A stretch of DNA of 64,000 bases. Source: Bacillota bacterium (GTDB lineage: Bacteria > Bacillota > Bacilli > Paenibacillales > UBA4045). Below, one piece after another: positions 1-9,145 of this stretch. The stretch covers positions 230,207-294,206 of the forward strand of contig JAEZQY010000018.1 of NCBI GenBank assembly GCA_023441055.1, given 5' to 3'. The notes below the pieces were generated by a model. It saw nothing but the letters and a program-made list of their open reading frames with translations, made no database searches and had not been told where the DNA came from. Position 1 is the first letter of the stretch. Each line of letters begins with the position of its first letter. A program made the position numbers and the translations under genes.

Positions 1-2
1 CG

Positions 3-668
3 ATGAATTACCGTGCGATGCCGGAGCTTGTGCTGGAGGAGTATAATCGACTGAGCCACCGAGAGAAGGGCGTGACGATCAGCAAGCTGCTCTTCCAGAT
101 TAATCGAGGCTCAGAACTGGGGAAGAATGTATTCTGGCGTCTGCAGAAGCAGGTGCTAGCGGGGCAGGAGGGACAGCTTATCAGTCGAAACAACGCCATG
201 CGATCTGAATCTGACTTCATGGTGTACACGCAGCCTGGGAGCCATGATCTGTTGCAGGAGTACTTCATCCCGAAGGATCAGTTCGCTGCATTCATCGCGC
301 GAATGGGTGATGTGCTGCTGGAGGAAGAGCTGAATCTGCTCAATATTACGGTGCGTTATGTGAATGAGGATGAGGAGGCGGTGCTCAGCTATGCACAAGA
401 GGATATGCTGGCACTCGTATGCCTGTTCCATACCTCACTGACGGATGCCGCGCAGGAGCGGATGGGCGAAGGGATCCGCAGGCTGCTCGATGAGGTGATC
501 GCGCATCGCGGCACGTATTATCTGCCGTATGCCGCATTCCCCAGCATCGAGCAATTCGAGCAGGCGTACCCGCGGCAAGCGGAGTTCTTCGAGGCGAAGC
601 GCCGCTATGATCCGGAGGGGCGGTTTATGAATTATTTTGCACAGGAGTATGGGGGTATTGGAGGATGA
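3..668 (+). CDS. FAD-linked oxidase, C-terminal part (truncated by window edge)
   Basis: The reading frame is open to the left edge, so the first ATG is probably internal and the gene starts outside the window. The 221 visible residues match the C-terminal half of FAD/FMN-containing dehydrogenases of the PCMH plus BBE type, whose full length is usually 430-470 residues. Signs are the middle segment with DLLQEYFIPKDQF and the closing segment KRRYDPEGRFMNYF, a lysine-arginine/DPxGRF signature typical of the substrate and flavin cap end. The FAD-binding half is not visible, so the substrate (a sugar or sugar lactone is common in this family) cannot be assigned. The stop overlaps the next start as ATGA, so the two genes are translationally coupled. 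Confidence 0.8.
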   Translation: MNYRAMPELVLEEYNRLSHREKGVTISKLLFQINRGSELGKNVFWRLQKQVLAGQEGQLISRNNAMRSESDFMVYTQPGSHDLLQEYFIPKDQFAAFIARMGDVLLEEELNLLNITVRYVNEDEEAVLSYAQEDMLALVCLFHTSLTDAAQERMGEGIRRLLDEVIAHRGTYYLPYAAFPSIEQFEQAYPRQAEFFEAKRRYDPEGRFMNYFAQEYGGIGG

Positions 669-1207
669 ATGTGAAGTGGCTGATTCGATCGCAGAGTGTG
701 GTGACGCTGGCGGCAGGGATGATCTATCCGTATTATCTATTGTTCTTGAAGAATCTAGGCAACTCCTATTCCAAGTATGGGCTGGCGTTCGCTGTATTCA
801 CCATCAGCTCGGCAGCGTTCGCGCATTTCATCGCGCCCCGAGTGGACCAATTCGGCCGCCGCATGCTGATTGGCAGCTCGCTGGGGATGATGCTGAGCAT
901 GTTCGCATTCCCGTGGATCGGCTCCTATGCGTGGGTGCTCGCGCTGCAGGTTGTGATGGGCGGCTGTAATGCGATGCAGCGGATGAGTGAGCGCGTGCTG
1001 CTGGCGGATGGTACGCAGACGGGTGCGCGAGGGTCGACGATCGGATCGTATCACTTCTGGACCTCTGCCGCGACTGGATTCGCTGTGCTGCTCGGCGGTA
1101 TGTTAATCGATTGGCTGACGATCGATGCGCTGTTCTATGTGAGCGGGTTGCTATATGGCGTCAGCGCCTGGATGATACTGCGGGATCGGGGAAGTGATGT
1201 GCGGTGA
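665..1207 (+). CDS. Half-size MFS-type membrane protein
   Basis: The 180-residue protein has five or six hydrophobic segments and one MFS motif-A-like loop between the second and third (APRVDQFGRRMLIG, residues about 58-71). Ordinary MFS carriers have 12 segments and about 400 residues, so this is half-size. I see no continuation in another frame downstream, so a recent frameshift is not evident. It may work as a homodimer or be a non-transporting relic. The ATG overlaps the stop of the upstream FAD-linked oxidase by 4 bases, so both are expressed together and may act in one process. The transported substrate is unknown. Confidence 0.7.
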   Translation: MNVKWLIRSQSVVTLAAGMIYPYYLLFLKNLGNSYSKYGLAFAVFTISSAAFAHFIAPRVDQFGRRMLIGSSLGMMLSMFAFPWIGSYAWVLALQVVMGGCNAMQRMSERVLLADGTQTGARGSTIGSYHFWTSAATGFAVLLGGMLIDWLTIDALFYVSGLLYGVSAWMILRDRGSDVR

Positions 1208-1317
1208 TGGATGTGATGCGATGTGATCAAGGTTGTAGAGATACAAGATAATCTGTTAACATGAGGGCATGTACCGGCGAATGGGTGTAGACTGGATACG
1301 GATTCGGGGATGCCAAC

Positions 1318-2550
1318 ATGATCGAGAGTGTTAAAGATATTCTGCTGCAAGTTTCGGTGACATTCCTGCTGTTATTCCTGTATGAGATTTTCTTCTCGGA
1401 GAGGAATGCGAATAGACGCGGGAGCAAGGCGATGCTGTTCGTGCTAATGGCGGTATCGATCCTCTTCTGTATGACATTCCCAGCCTATATGGGTGATGGT
1501 ATCCGCTTGGATATTCGGGTGGTGCCGCTATTGATTGGCGCCTTATACGGGGGCATGCCGGCAGGCCTGCTCTTGGCCGGTGTGATCGTCCTATACCGAA
1601 TGAGCTTTGGGATTGAAACGGGTGTGTATACAACTGTCTTGACTCTATTATTCAGCATGCCGATTATCTTGTACATACAGCGGAGGTTCGGGCGAGTTCA
1701 TAAGCGGGGGAAGGTGCAGATTGCGCTTTTTCTCGCTGTTTTATATTGTGCGGCGGGTATAGGTGCATCCATCCTATTCAGAGGCATCTCTCTCGAGGTT
1801 ATATTCGTTCAGATGATTTATCTGGGGATTACTGCGTTAAGTGTACTCTTCTTCATCTACTTGAAGGAAACGATGAAGGAGATGTTCATCCTGAATCATC
1901 AGCTGCAGTCGGAAGTGAAGGATATGGAAATCGGATTCTTGCGCGCCCAGATGAAGCCGCACTTCCTGAACAATGCGTTGAGCTCCATCGCAGAATTGTG
2001 CATGGTTGAACCGTACAAGGCAGAGAAATTAACGGTGGAGCTGTCGCAGTACTTGAGGAGCAGCCTGGCGTTCAAGCAGCTGGACGCCCTGACCACAATC
2101 GATCAAGAGATGAAGCTTGTGCATGCTTATCTCAACATTGAGAAGGCTCGATTCGGGTCCAGGTTGAACGTGGAATATGACATTGATGTCAATCTGGAGG
2201 AGCTGGTTCCTCCGCTCATTCTGCAGCCGCTGGTGGAGAATGCGGTTGGTCACGGGTTGATGTCCAATCTGAACGGGGGCACAGTGAAGATAACGGTCAA
2301 GAAGGCTGAACCAGCGAGCATCAGTGTTGCTGTGGAGGATAATGGATGCGGCATCAGTGAGAGGAAGCGGCAAGCGCTGCTGGAGCCCGCTCAGTCTGGT
2401 CAGCAGAGGAAGGGCATCGGCTTGTGGAACATCAATCGGCGGTTCCAGCTGCTGTATGGCAAGAGTCTGCGTATTGAGAGCGTTGAAGGCAGAGGGACGA
2501 GGGTTTCCTTCGACATTCCCGTGGGGTCAAGTAAGCAGATAGGAGGATGA
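1318..2550 (+). CDS. LytS-like sensor histidine kinase (5TMR-LYT type)
   Basis: The 410-residue membrane kinase has an N-terminal block of about six hydrophobic helices (residues 5-180) resembling the 5TMR-LYT sensor module. A short linker leads to the His-kinase motif MKPHFLNNALSSI with the likely phospho-acceptor His215, then a GHKL ATPase with an N box (LVENAVGHG) and G boxes (DNGCGIS, GIGLWN). Family members sense cell-wall or membrane state or small metabolites and phosphorylate a partner regulator. The start ATG has GGGGA seven bases upstream. The response regulator begins five bases after the stop behind AGGAGG, so the pair forms an operon. The ligand cannot be read from the sequence. 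Confidence 0.88.
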   Translation: MIESVKDILLQVSVTFLLLFLYEIFFSERNANRRGSKAMLFVLMAVSILFCMTFPAYMGDGIRLDIRVVPLLIGALYGGMPAGLLLAGVIVLYRMSFGIETGVYTTVLTLLFSMPIILYIQRRFGRVHKRGKVQIALFLAVLYCAAGIGASILFRGISLEVIFVQMIYLGITALSVLFFIYLKETMKEMFILNHQLQSEVKDMEIGFLRAQMKPHFLNNALSSIAELCMVEPYKAEKLTVELSQYLRSSLAFKQLDALTTIDQEMKLVHAYLNIEKARFGSRLNVEYDIDVNLEELVPPLILQPLVENAVGHGLMSNLNGGTVKITVKKAEPASISVAVEDNGCGISERKRQALLEPAQSGQQRKGIGLWNINRRFQLLYGKSLRIESVEGRGTRVSFDIPVGSSKQIGG

Positions 2551-2554
2551 ATGC

Positions 2555-3139
2555 ATGCTTCGAGCGATCATCGTGGATGATGAGGAATTATGTATCATGC
2601 GATTAAATAGAATCTTGTCGGATAGTGGAGAGATCCACCTATGCGCAACGTTCCAGAATCCGTTGGATGCTTATGCCTACGTGAAGGAGAACCCGGTGCA
2701 TGTCGCTTTCCTCGATATCTTCATGCCCGAGATCAAGGGTGTGCAGTTATCCGACCTGCTGCGTAAGCAGAACACAGCCATCGATATTGTATTCGTTACC
2801 GGCTATGACGATTATGCGGTTCAAGCGTTCGAGATGAACGCACTCGATTATCTGATGAAGCCGGTTACCGCTGAGCGGGTATCGGTTACATTGGACAAGC
2901 TGAGGGTGAAGCACCGCGGCATACATGTAATACCTGTTGGCGACGTTAAGCTGACGGAGCAGGAGATGAGAGTAATCGTGCTGCTGGCGGACGGGTTATC
3001 GAACAAGGGTATCGCGGAGCGAATGAACATAGCGGCTGAAACCGTGAAGTGGCATATTAAGAATATATATCGAAAGCTGAATGTCGGTAATCGCGTGCAG
3101 GTGCTGCGGCGGGCTAAGGAATTAAATATGCTGAGATAA
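2555..3139 (+). CDS. Response regulator, receiver plus LuxR-type HTH
   Basis: The 194-residue regulator has a receiver domain (residues 1-120) with acidic pocket DDE at 8-10, phospho-acceptor Asp54 and conserved Lys in LMKPV. The C-terminal domain (about 135-187) is a GerE/LuxR helix-turn-helix, with the typical LTEQEMRVIVLLADG start and AAETVKWHIKNIYRKL recognition region. It is cotranscribed with the LytS-like kinase. The receiver has the YDDYAVQAFEMNALDYLMKP signature usual in LytTR regulators, so the pairing with a LuxR output instead of LytTR is a domain swap. It starts at ATG behind AGGAGG with 8-base spacing. A hairpin terminator follows directly. Target genes are unknown. Confidence 0.88.
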   Translation: MLRAIIVDDEELCIMRLNRILSDSGEIHLCATFQNPLDAYAYVKENPVHVAFLDIFMPEIKGVQLSDLLRKQNTAIDIVFVTGYDDYAVQAFEMNALDYLMKPVTAERVSVTLDKLRVKHRGIHVIPVGDVKLTEQEMRVIVLLADGLSNKGIAERMNIAAETVKWHIKNIYRKLNVGNRVQVLRRAKELNMLR

Positions 3140-3142
3140 GCG

Positions 3143-3172
3143 ATCCCCCCCAAACGGGGGATATTTATTTTA
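3143..3172 (+). terminator. Rho-independent terminator after the kinase/regulator operon
   Basis: A stem ATCCCCC (3143-3149) pairs with GGGGGAT (3156-3162) over a short loop, and a T-rich tract follows. It lies four bases after the regulator stop and ends that operon before the SLH lipoprotein gene. Confidence 0.8.
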
Positions 3173-3232
3173 TATAAGGATAGATAGAATTAGACTCAGT
3201 CTATTCAAAATATCCATATATGGGGTGGCAGT

Positions 3233-6200
3233 GTGGTTGGTGCAAACAAAAGAGTAAGGTTGTTCGTTCTACTATTAATATGTTTGGTCTTAAGCGGATG
3301 TGTTTCACAGAGCGTGTCCGTGACGTTCACCATCGATGGGGAGTCGAATCAATGGGTCGAGGAAAATAGGAAGATTCATCTTCGATTCTCCGATGGTTCT
3401 ACGGCAACAACATCGGACACGCAAACGAACAAGTCTTCGATTGAAATCCATAACGAGTTAGGCAAGACAATCGTCGGCGCATTCTTCAATGAAGGCGATG
3501 CGAGTTGGTTAGCGGGTTACGAATATCCAGACAGTTCTAGTGTTAAGGTATTAGAAGCTGGTAGCTCGAAGCCTGAGCGGCCTGCGATGTATGCCAGATA
3601 TGTCTCACAAGCGACTAGCAGCTATGATTCCGCGTATATAGAATTTAAATTCGAAGTATTGGATGCCAACTCCCAACGGGTAGACAAGATGCAGGAAGTA
3701 TTCGCTCATGCGGAAGGAGTTACGTTCTACAGTTCTGATGCTAAGGATACAAACCCGATAGGCTCCAAAACGGTAGCCGACGGATTCTCTTCCTACACCG
3801 AGAGCGGAATCGTCTCGTTCCATATGGATCAAAGCGATCTGGCGAATGTGCCGCTGCGTCTGTTCAATGGTCCAAGATTGATCTATTCCTATGACGATAC
3901 GGATCTCAGCCGCTTGTCTCTCTCAAGCGGGGATTGGAGCTCCGCATTCATGCCGTGGACGACCGATTATACGGTTAGAATGTTGCGCAGTGATAATGTG
4001 ACTGTAACGGCCAGCGTGTATGATGGCGCAACGATGACGATTGGGGGTATTCCCGCGGTTGATGGGCAACCGATTGCTGTCAACCAGCTTGTTGACGAGA
4101 GTAGCGTCCCTATTGTGGTGACTTCACCGGACGGTGCTAGATCGAAGACCTATACGATTGATATCTATTACGCAGATCCGATGAACGGGCTGGGCACCGA
4201 AGCGAGTCCGTATCAGATCGCAACTGCTGACCAGCTTATGCTGATTAGAGGTAACATGGGTCGCGATGTTCATTACGAGCTTGCCGGGAATATTGATCTG
4301 AGCGGCTATGCCTCAGCGGATTCGGGCAGAGGCTGGGAGCCGATCGGCACTAGGAATGCGCCGTTCGAGGCTAAGCTGAACGGCAGAGGGCATACGATCT
4401 CGAATCTGACCGTGAATAGACCTAGTGAGCCCGCTACTGGACTATTCGGAACGCTGGGGTCTCACGCCCGTGTTGAACATGTTCGATTAGAGGGCGTCAA
4501 CGTAATTGGCGGCGACTCTACAGGCGGTCTAGCCGGTATGAATAACGGGACGATTATTCATGGGGCTGTAGATGGAACAGTGTCCAGCGGAAGCAACAAT
4601 AGTGGCGGGTTAGTTGGTTATCATACTGGTTTGATTGAACGCAGTCATGCTGTTGGAACTGTCAGCGGTTCTGGGGCCGTTGGCGGACTGATTGGCTATC
4701 AATCGAGTACCGGGAACGTGGAGGACAGCTACTCTGCGGTACATGTGTCAGGCGACTTTTATATTGGTGGTTTAATAGGCGAGGATTGGTCCAGATCGAT
4801 TGCAAGAAGCTACGCATCCGGTACGGTCAGCGCCAATACATCTGCACACGGGCACGGGTTGATTGGTAATGGTTATGATTCTGGGTATTTTGGAGTGGCG
4901 GAACACAGCTTCTATGATTCGGATAAGGCTGGTGCAATCCCTGATCCGTTGTATGCGAGAACAACTGCCCAGATGCAGACGGAATCGCTGTATACAGATG
5001 CAGGCTGGAACTTCGAAGCGATATGGGAGATCGATATAACCCGCGATTATAAGTATCCGACTCTGAGGCAAGCCGTGTTCTTGCCTGATGCACCGCAGCT
5101 GACAGTCGCCGAATCCGGTGATGGCAAGGTTGGCTTGCAATGGACAAGCATATCGAATGCTTCCGGATACAAGCTGTACCAGAGCACGGAATCCGGCGTG
5201 TACAGCGAACCGCCCACCAGCGTAACGGGCACTGTGTACGAATCAGCAGGGTTGACGAACGGCAGCACTTATTATTATATTGTTCGGGCGACCAATTCCG
5301 CAGGCGATAGTGTGAATTCCAATGAGGTGAGCGCTGTGCCGCTTGCCGGCGGTGGCGAGGACACCGGAGAGGGATCAGGCGACGATGAAGATACAGACGT
5401 GACTCCGCAAGCTCCATCAGGGGAGGCGGATCAGCCGATTGCAGTTGAGCTTCGGGTGAATGGTCAAGCGGTGAAGCTCGGCCGAATTACTACCGCATCG
5501 GTTGGTGACCGAACGGAAACTACGATCGCTATTGATACTGTGAAGCAAGAAGAACTGCTCAGCGCGGCCGGTCATGGAGCGATCATCACCATTCCGTTCC
5601 GTTCAGAGACTGATATTGCGATTGGCGAGCTGACCGGTCAATTGGTCAAGAGCATGGAGCAGAGGCAAGCGATAGTGGAAATCCAGACGGCGAATGCAAC
5701 CTATAAGATGCCTGCCCAGCAAATTAACATAGAAGCAATAGTGGAGCAGTTTGGGACTGGGGTACAGCTTGAGGATTTGAAGATCCAGATTGCGATTGCG
5801 AAGCCGGAAGCCGACACTATCAAGCTAGTTGAGCATGCAGCCGAAGAAGGTGGATTCTCACTTGTTGTGCCGCCGCTTAACTTCACAGTTAAAGCCTCCT
5901 ATGGCGATGCGACGATAGAGCTCCATCAATTTAGCGCCTACGTGGAGAGGATGATCGCATTACCTGATGGCATCGATCCGAGCCAGATCACAACCGCTGT
6001 TGTGATCGAGCCGGATGGAGCCATACGCCATGTGCCGACTCGTGTTGTGACGATAGACGGCAAGCATTATGCAGTTGTGAACAGCAGGACGAACAGCACC
6101 TACGCTGTCATCTCGCATATTGCTGCTGCATTCAAGGACATAGAGGGGCATTGGGGCAAGTCGACCGTAAATGATATGGGCTCACGCTTCATTGTGAGCG

Positions 6201-6688
6201 GGATCGGCAACGGCTTGTACGATCCCGATCGAGCGATCACTCGCGCGGAGTTCGCAGCCATTATCGTTCGCGGGCTTGGACTGAAGCTCGAGAGCGGAGG
6301 CGCCGCGTTCACCGATGTAGCAGCAACCGCCTGGCACCATGCAGCGGTGCATACCGCTCATAAGTTCAGCATGATCAGCGGATTCGGCGATGACAGCTTC
6401 CGTCCGGATGAGAACATTACCCGCGAACAAGCGATGGATATCCTCGCTCGGGCGATGAGGGTTACAGGGATGACGGTGAAGGTCAGCGAAGCGAATGACG
6501 AGTTGCTGGCACCGTTCACGGATGCGGACAGTATATCGGCATGGGCGATCGACGGTGTGAAGAGCAGTCTGCAAGCCGGTCTCATTACAGGTCGGGGCGG
6601 CTCTGTACTCGCACCGAAGGCCTATGTGACACGAGCGGAAGTGGCTGTGATGATTCAGAAGCTGCTGATCGAAGCGGGATTGATCTGA
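3233..6688 (+). CDS. Large SLH-domain surface lipoprotein with GLUG and fibronectin III modules
   Basis: The 1151-residue secreted protein begins with a lipoprotein signal and lipobox LVLSGC (lipidated Cys23). Modules in order: an N-terminal unknown region; a cadherin-like beta-sandwich (about 223-312); a segment with four GLUG-like motifs about 27 residues apart (GGLAGMNNG, GGLVGYHTG, GGLIGYQSS, GGLIGEDWS; about 428-515); a fibronectin type III domain (about 618-704); an acidic linker; a beta-rich region; and three SLH repeats (about 965-1150) that normally bind pyruvylated wall polymer. It starts at GTG 3233 behind GGGGTGG. Having both a lipid anchor and SLH repeats is unusual. It is probably an adhesin or wall-associated binding protein; no catalytic motif was recognised. 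Confidence 0.88.
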   Translation: MVGANKRVRLFVLLLICLVLSGCVSQSVSVTFTIDGESNQWVEENRKIHLRFSDGSTATTSDTQTNKSSIEIHNELGKTIVGAFFNEGDASWLAGYEYPDSSSVKVLEAGSSKPERPAMYARYVSQATSSYDSAYIEFKFEVLDANSQRVDKMQEVFAHAEGVTFYSSDAKDTNPIGSKTVADGFSSYTESGIVSFHMDQSDLANVPLRLFNGPRLIYSYDDTDLSRLSLSSGDWSSAFMPWTTDYTVRMLRSDNVTVTASVYDGATMTIGGIPAVDGQPIAVNQLVDESSVPIVVTSPDGARSKTYTIDIYYADPMNGLGTEASPYQIATADQLMLIRGNMGRDVHYELAGNIDLSGYASADSGRGWEPIGTRNAPFEAKLNGRGHTISNLTVNRPSEPATGLFGTLGSHARVEHVRLEGVNVIGGDSTGGLAGMNNGTIIHGAVDGTVSSGSNNSGGLVGYHTGLIERSHAVGTVSGSGAVGGLIGYQSSTGNVEDSYSAVHVSGDFYIGGLIGEDWSRSIARSYASGTVSANTSAHGHGLIGNGYDSGYFGVAEHSFYDSDKAGAIPDPLYARTTAQMQTESLYTDAGWNFEAIWEIDITRDYKYPTLRQAVFLPDAPQLTVAESGDGKVGLQWTSISNASGYKLYQSTESGVYSEPPTSVTGTVYESAGLTNGSTYYYIVRATNSAGDSVNSNEVSAVPLAGGGEDTGEGSGDDEDTDVTPQAPSGEADQPIAVELRVNGQAVKLGRITTASVGDRTETTIAIDTVKQEELLSAAGHGAIITIPFRSETDIAIGELTGQLVKSMEQRQAIVEIQTANATYKMPAQQINIEAIVEQFGTGVQLEDLKIQIAIAKPEADTIKLVEHAAEEGGFSLVVPPLNFTVKASYGDATIELHQFSAYVERMIALPDGIDPSQITTAVVIEPDGAIRHVPTRVVTIDGKHYAVVNSRTNSTYAVISHIAAAFKDIEGHWGKSTVNDMGSRFIVSGIGNGLYDPDRAITRAEFAAIIVRGLGLKLESGGAAFTDVAATAWHHAAVHTAHKFSMISGFGDDSFRPDENITREQAMDILARAMRVTGMTVKVSEANDELLAPFTDADSISAWAIDGVKSSLQAGLITGRGGSVLAPKAYVTRAEVAVMIQKLLIEAGLI

Positions 6689-6700
6689 AGACATGAAGCT

Positions 6701-6742
6701 AAACCGGCTGCCCCTTCTTAGAGAAGCGGCAGCCGGTTTTTA
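6701..6742 (+). terminator. Terminator after the SLH lipoprotein gene
   Basis: A perfect 12 bp stem, AAACCGGCTGCC (6701-6712) and GGCAGCCGGTTT (6728-6739), ends in a short T run. It lies between two convergent genes. The T run favours forward termination. Confidence 0.85.
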
Positions 6743-6821
6743 GTGGTGCGATATGGGGTGTGCCGAGAAATACGTATCCGGTGATCGCGAAGTCGAGGCT
6801 TAGGGACTTGACCTGTTACGA

Positions 6822-7178
6822 TTATACCTTCAGCATCTCGCCATACTTGGTCAGCACGGTCAGCAGCGCAGCTTCGCTGATCGCGCGGGCCATGGTGGCG
6901 GATGTTACCTCAGCGTAGACGACCGCGTGATTGTCCATGATCTCGCAGGTCCATTCCTCCGGACGACCGAATAAATTAACGAACAGGCCGTCATCGAGCA
7001 GCTTATCTATAAGATCATGCGCATGCGTCGGATTGCCCGCGGGATTCCAATCGGTCTTCACGGGCACCGCCTTTCGCCATTCATCGAAATTGGTGATGAC
7101 CAATGCGTTCAGCTCCGGCAGCTTCAGTGTCTGCATCTTCTCGCTAATCTTCTCGATTACTTCTTCTTGCATATCCAT
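6822..7178 (-). CDS. Small hypothetical protein, possibly phage-ABA-sandwich-like
   Basis: The 118-residue soluble protein has no signal peptide or membrane helix. It has a clear ribosome site (AGGAGG, about 8 bases upstream of ATG). The C-terminal half, with WTCEIMDNHAVVYAEV followed by ARAISEAALLTVL, faintly resembles BC1872/phage-ABA-sandwich proteins, where a strand pair precedes a helix ending in A-L-L. That resemblance is my impression and not a firm assignment. It is monocistronic and convergent with the SLH lipoprotein gene. Function is unknown. Confidence 0.6.
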   Translation of the reverse strand: MDMQEEVIEKISEKMQTLKLPELNALVITNFDEWRKAVPVKTDWNPAGNPTHAHDLIDKLLDDGLFVNLFGRPEEWTCEIMDNHAVVYAEVTSATMARAISEAALLTVLTKYGEMLKV

Positions 7179-7308
7179 TACCTCCTGGTATTCCTTATCT
7201 TAATTGCTGTTTCCGCGCAACACACTGCTGTTACTGTTCTTATCTTGTACTTTACTCGCTCTCCCATATAGTTTCAAGCGTACAGCCGGTATTCGCTGCC
7301 TGATGAGA

Positions 7309-7490
7309 TGTAGAATCTGCAGGTCAAACTCAAATTAATGGCTGAATAGTCGGGATGAGATGCAGTAACTGCAGGTTAAACACCCGAAACAGGCATTCGC
7401 AGTCCGAATTACAGCATCTACCTGCAGATTCTGCATGTCAGAAGCATAAATTCCCGTTGGACAAGAAGTTAAGATGTATTTTCTGCAGGT
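7309..7490. repeat. Array of four TGCA-centred imperfect palindromes
   Basis: The gap 7179-7599 holds no gene that I can support. It has four related 16 bp elements: TGTAGAATCTGCAGGT (7309), TGCAGTAACTGCAGGT (7361), ACCTGCAGATTCTGCA (7420, inverted) and TGTATTTTCTGCAGGT (7475). Starts are 52, 59 and 55 bp apart. The same core recurs at 38141-38318 and 49334-49460. Confidence 0.7.
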
Positions 7491-7599
7491 CAATGTTCAG
7501 CTATCTTGGAGATTTCCCTTTTCCCGGTTTTGTGACACAATGGATGATAGGTACACCACATATACTCATGCTCATCTCAACAGGAGGTTATGGCTTACA

Positions 7600-8442
7600 A
7601 TGAAGATACGCGTATCCGCAGTTCAATACCATCTGCACACCATCTCGTCATTCGATCAATTCGCGGACAGGGTGGAGCATTATGTGAAGACGGCCGATGA
7701 ATTCGGCTCCAACTTCGTGCTATTCCCAGAATTCTTGACAACTCAACTGCTCTCCATCGGCGCACAGCCGATCACCGAGCTGCCCAAGTATACTGAAGGC
7801 TACCGTCAGCTATTCAGCAAGCTTGCCGCAACCTATAATATGCATATTATAGGCGGTACCCATGTCATTCGCGAGGGTGACCAGCTGTACAATGCCGCGC
7901 ATCTCTTCTATCCAGATGGATGTATCGCCGTGCAGAAGAAGCTGCATGTGACACCGACTGAGCGTGAGGAATGGAAGATGGGCGAGGGCGATGGACTCGA
8001 GGTGTTCGACACCGCATTCGGGCGAATCGCCATGCTGACCTGCTACGATATCGAGTTCCCAGAGATCGTCCGCATGGTGCGGGCGCGGGGCGCTGATGTC
8101 ATCTTCTGTCCGTCCTGCACAGACGATAAGCATGGCTTCTACCGGGTGCGCTACACCTGCCACGCTCGCACGATCGAGAATCAAGTGTATGTTGCGGTTA
8201 CTGGCACGGTAGGCGCGCTTCCGAATGTAGATTTCATGCGGCTCAATTATGGACAAGCTGCGCTCATCGCGCCTAACGACATCCCATTCCCGCCGGCGGG
8301 GATCATCGTAGAAGGAGACTCTAATCAGGACATGATCGTAACCGGTGACTTCGACCTTGCCTTGCTGCAGGAAGTGCGCCAGAAGGGCTCCGTCATGACC
8401 TGGCGGGATCGCCGCACAGACTTATACACGGATTGGGCGTAG
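7600..8442 (+). CDS. Carbon-nitrogen hydrolase (nitrilase superfamily)
   Basis: The 280-residue cytosolic enzyme carries the nitrilase-superfamily triad: Glu44 in LFPEF, Lys114 in QKKLH and nucleophile Cys148 in LTCYDIEFPE. Family members hydrolyse amides, nitriles or carbamoyl groups. An upstream in-frame extension exists, but ATG 7600 is chosen because AGGAGG lies at 7582-7587 and the protein then starts directly at the first core strand (MKIRVSAVQYH). A GNAT gene follows after 17 bases. In Bacillus YhcX-type proteins a GNAT domain and this hydrolase domain are fused in one chain, so these two genes look like the split form. The substrate is unknown. Confidence 0.88.
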   Translation: MKIRVSAVQYHLHTISSFDQFADRVEHYVKTADEFGSNFVLFPEFLTTQLLSIGAQPITELPKYTEGYRQLFSKLAATYNMHIIGGTHVIREGDQLYNAAHLFYPDGCIAVQKKLHVTPTEREEWKMGEGDGLEVFDTAFGRIAMLTCYDIEFPEIVRMVRARGADVIFCPSCTDDKHGFYRVRYTCHARTIENQVYVAVTGTVGALPNVDFMRLNYGQAALIAPNDIPFPPAGIIVEGDSNQDMIVTGDFDLALLQEVRQKGSVMTWRDRRTDLYTDWA

Positions 8443-8459
8443 CAGGGGGGGAGGGGACT

Positions 8460-9143
8460 ATGACCCATTATCGCAAAATACAATACACACACGCCCCAGA
8501 CGGCCGTCCGGCTCAAGTGACCATCCGAAACTATGATCACTCCGATTTCTCAGCTCTCATCGATGTGCAGCGGGAGTGCTACCCGCCGCCATTCCCCGCT
8601 GAGCTCTGGTGGAACGAGGAACAGCTCGCCAATCATGTCGAGCTGTTCCCGGCGGGCGCGCTCTGCGCGGAGGTGGGCGGCAAGCTCGTCGGCTCCATGA
8701 CGGCGCTCATCGTCCAGATGGATGCCGCCGAGCAGCAGCACAGCTGGTCTGAGGTCACTGATGAGGGCTACATCCGTACGCATAACCCTAACGGCAACAC
8801 ACTCTATATCGTGGATATCAGTGTCCGGCCATCCGCTCGCAAGCTCGGCATCGGCAAGCTACTCATGCAATCCATGTATGAGCTCGTCATCCATCACAAT
8901 CTTGACCGCTTGCTCGGTGGTGGACGCATGTCAGGCTATCACAAGGAGGCGCATCGGATGACGGCACAGGCCTATCTGTATGCCGTACTGCGCGGTGACT
9001 GCAGCGATCCCGTGATCAGCTTCCTCCTGCGCTGTGGGCGCGTGCCAATCGGAGTATCGGAGAATTACCTCGAGGACGAGGAATCCTGCAACTATGCTGC
9101 GTTAATGGAGTGGCGAAATCCGTTTAAGACGATACGCGAATAG
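8460..9143 (+). CDS. GNAT-family N-acetyltransferase
   Basis: The 227-residue acyltransferase shows the acetyl-CoA pyrophosphate-binding signature RKLGIGK (about residues 127-133), preceded by the strand LYIVDISVRPSA typical of motif A. ATG 8460 is chosen because it sits behind a GGGGGGAGGGG stretch; an upstream in-frame GTG lies inside the nitrilase gene. It is coupled to the nitrilase 17 bases upstream. This domain order is the reverse of YhcX-type fusions, where GNAT comes first. The two proteins probably act on the same amine or amide, but the substrate cannot be read. Confidence 0.85.
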   Translation: MTHYRKIQYTHAPDGRPAQVTIRNYDHSDFSALIDVQRECYPPPFPAELWWNEEQLANHVELFPAGALCAEVGGKLVGSMTALIVQMDAAEQQHSWSEVTDEGYIRTHNPNGNTLYIVDISVRPSARKLGIGKLLMQSMYELVIHHNLDRLLGGGRMSGYHKEAHRMTAQAYLYAVLRGDCSDPVISFLLRCGRVPIGVSENYLEDEESCNYAALMEWRNPFKTIRE

Positions 9144-9145
9144 CG

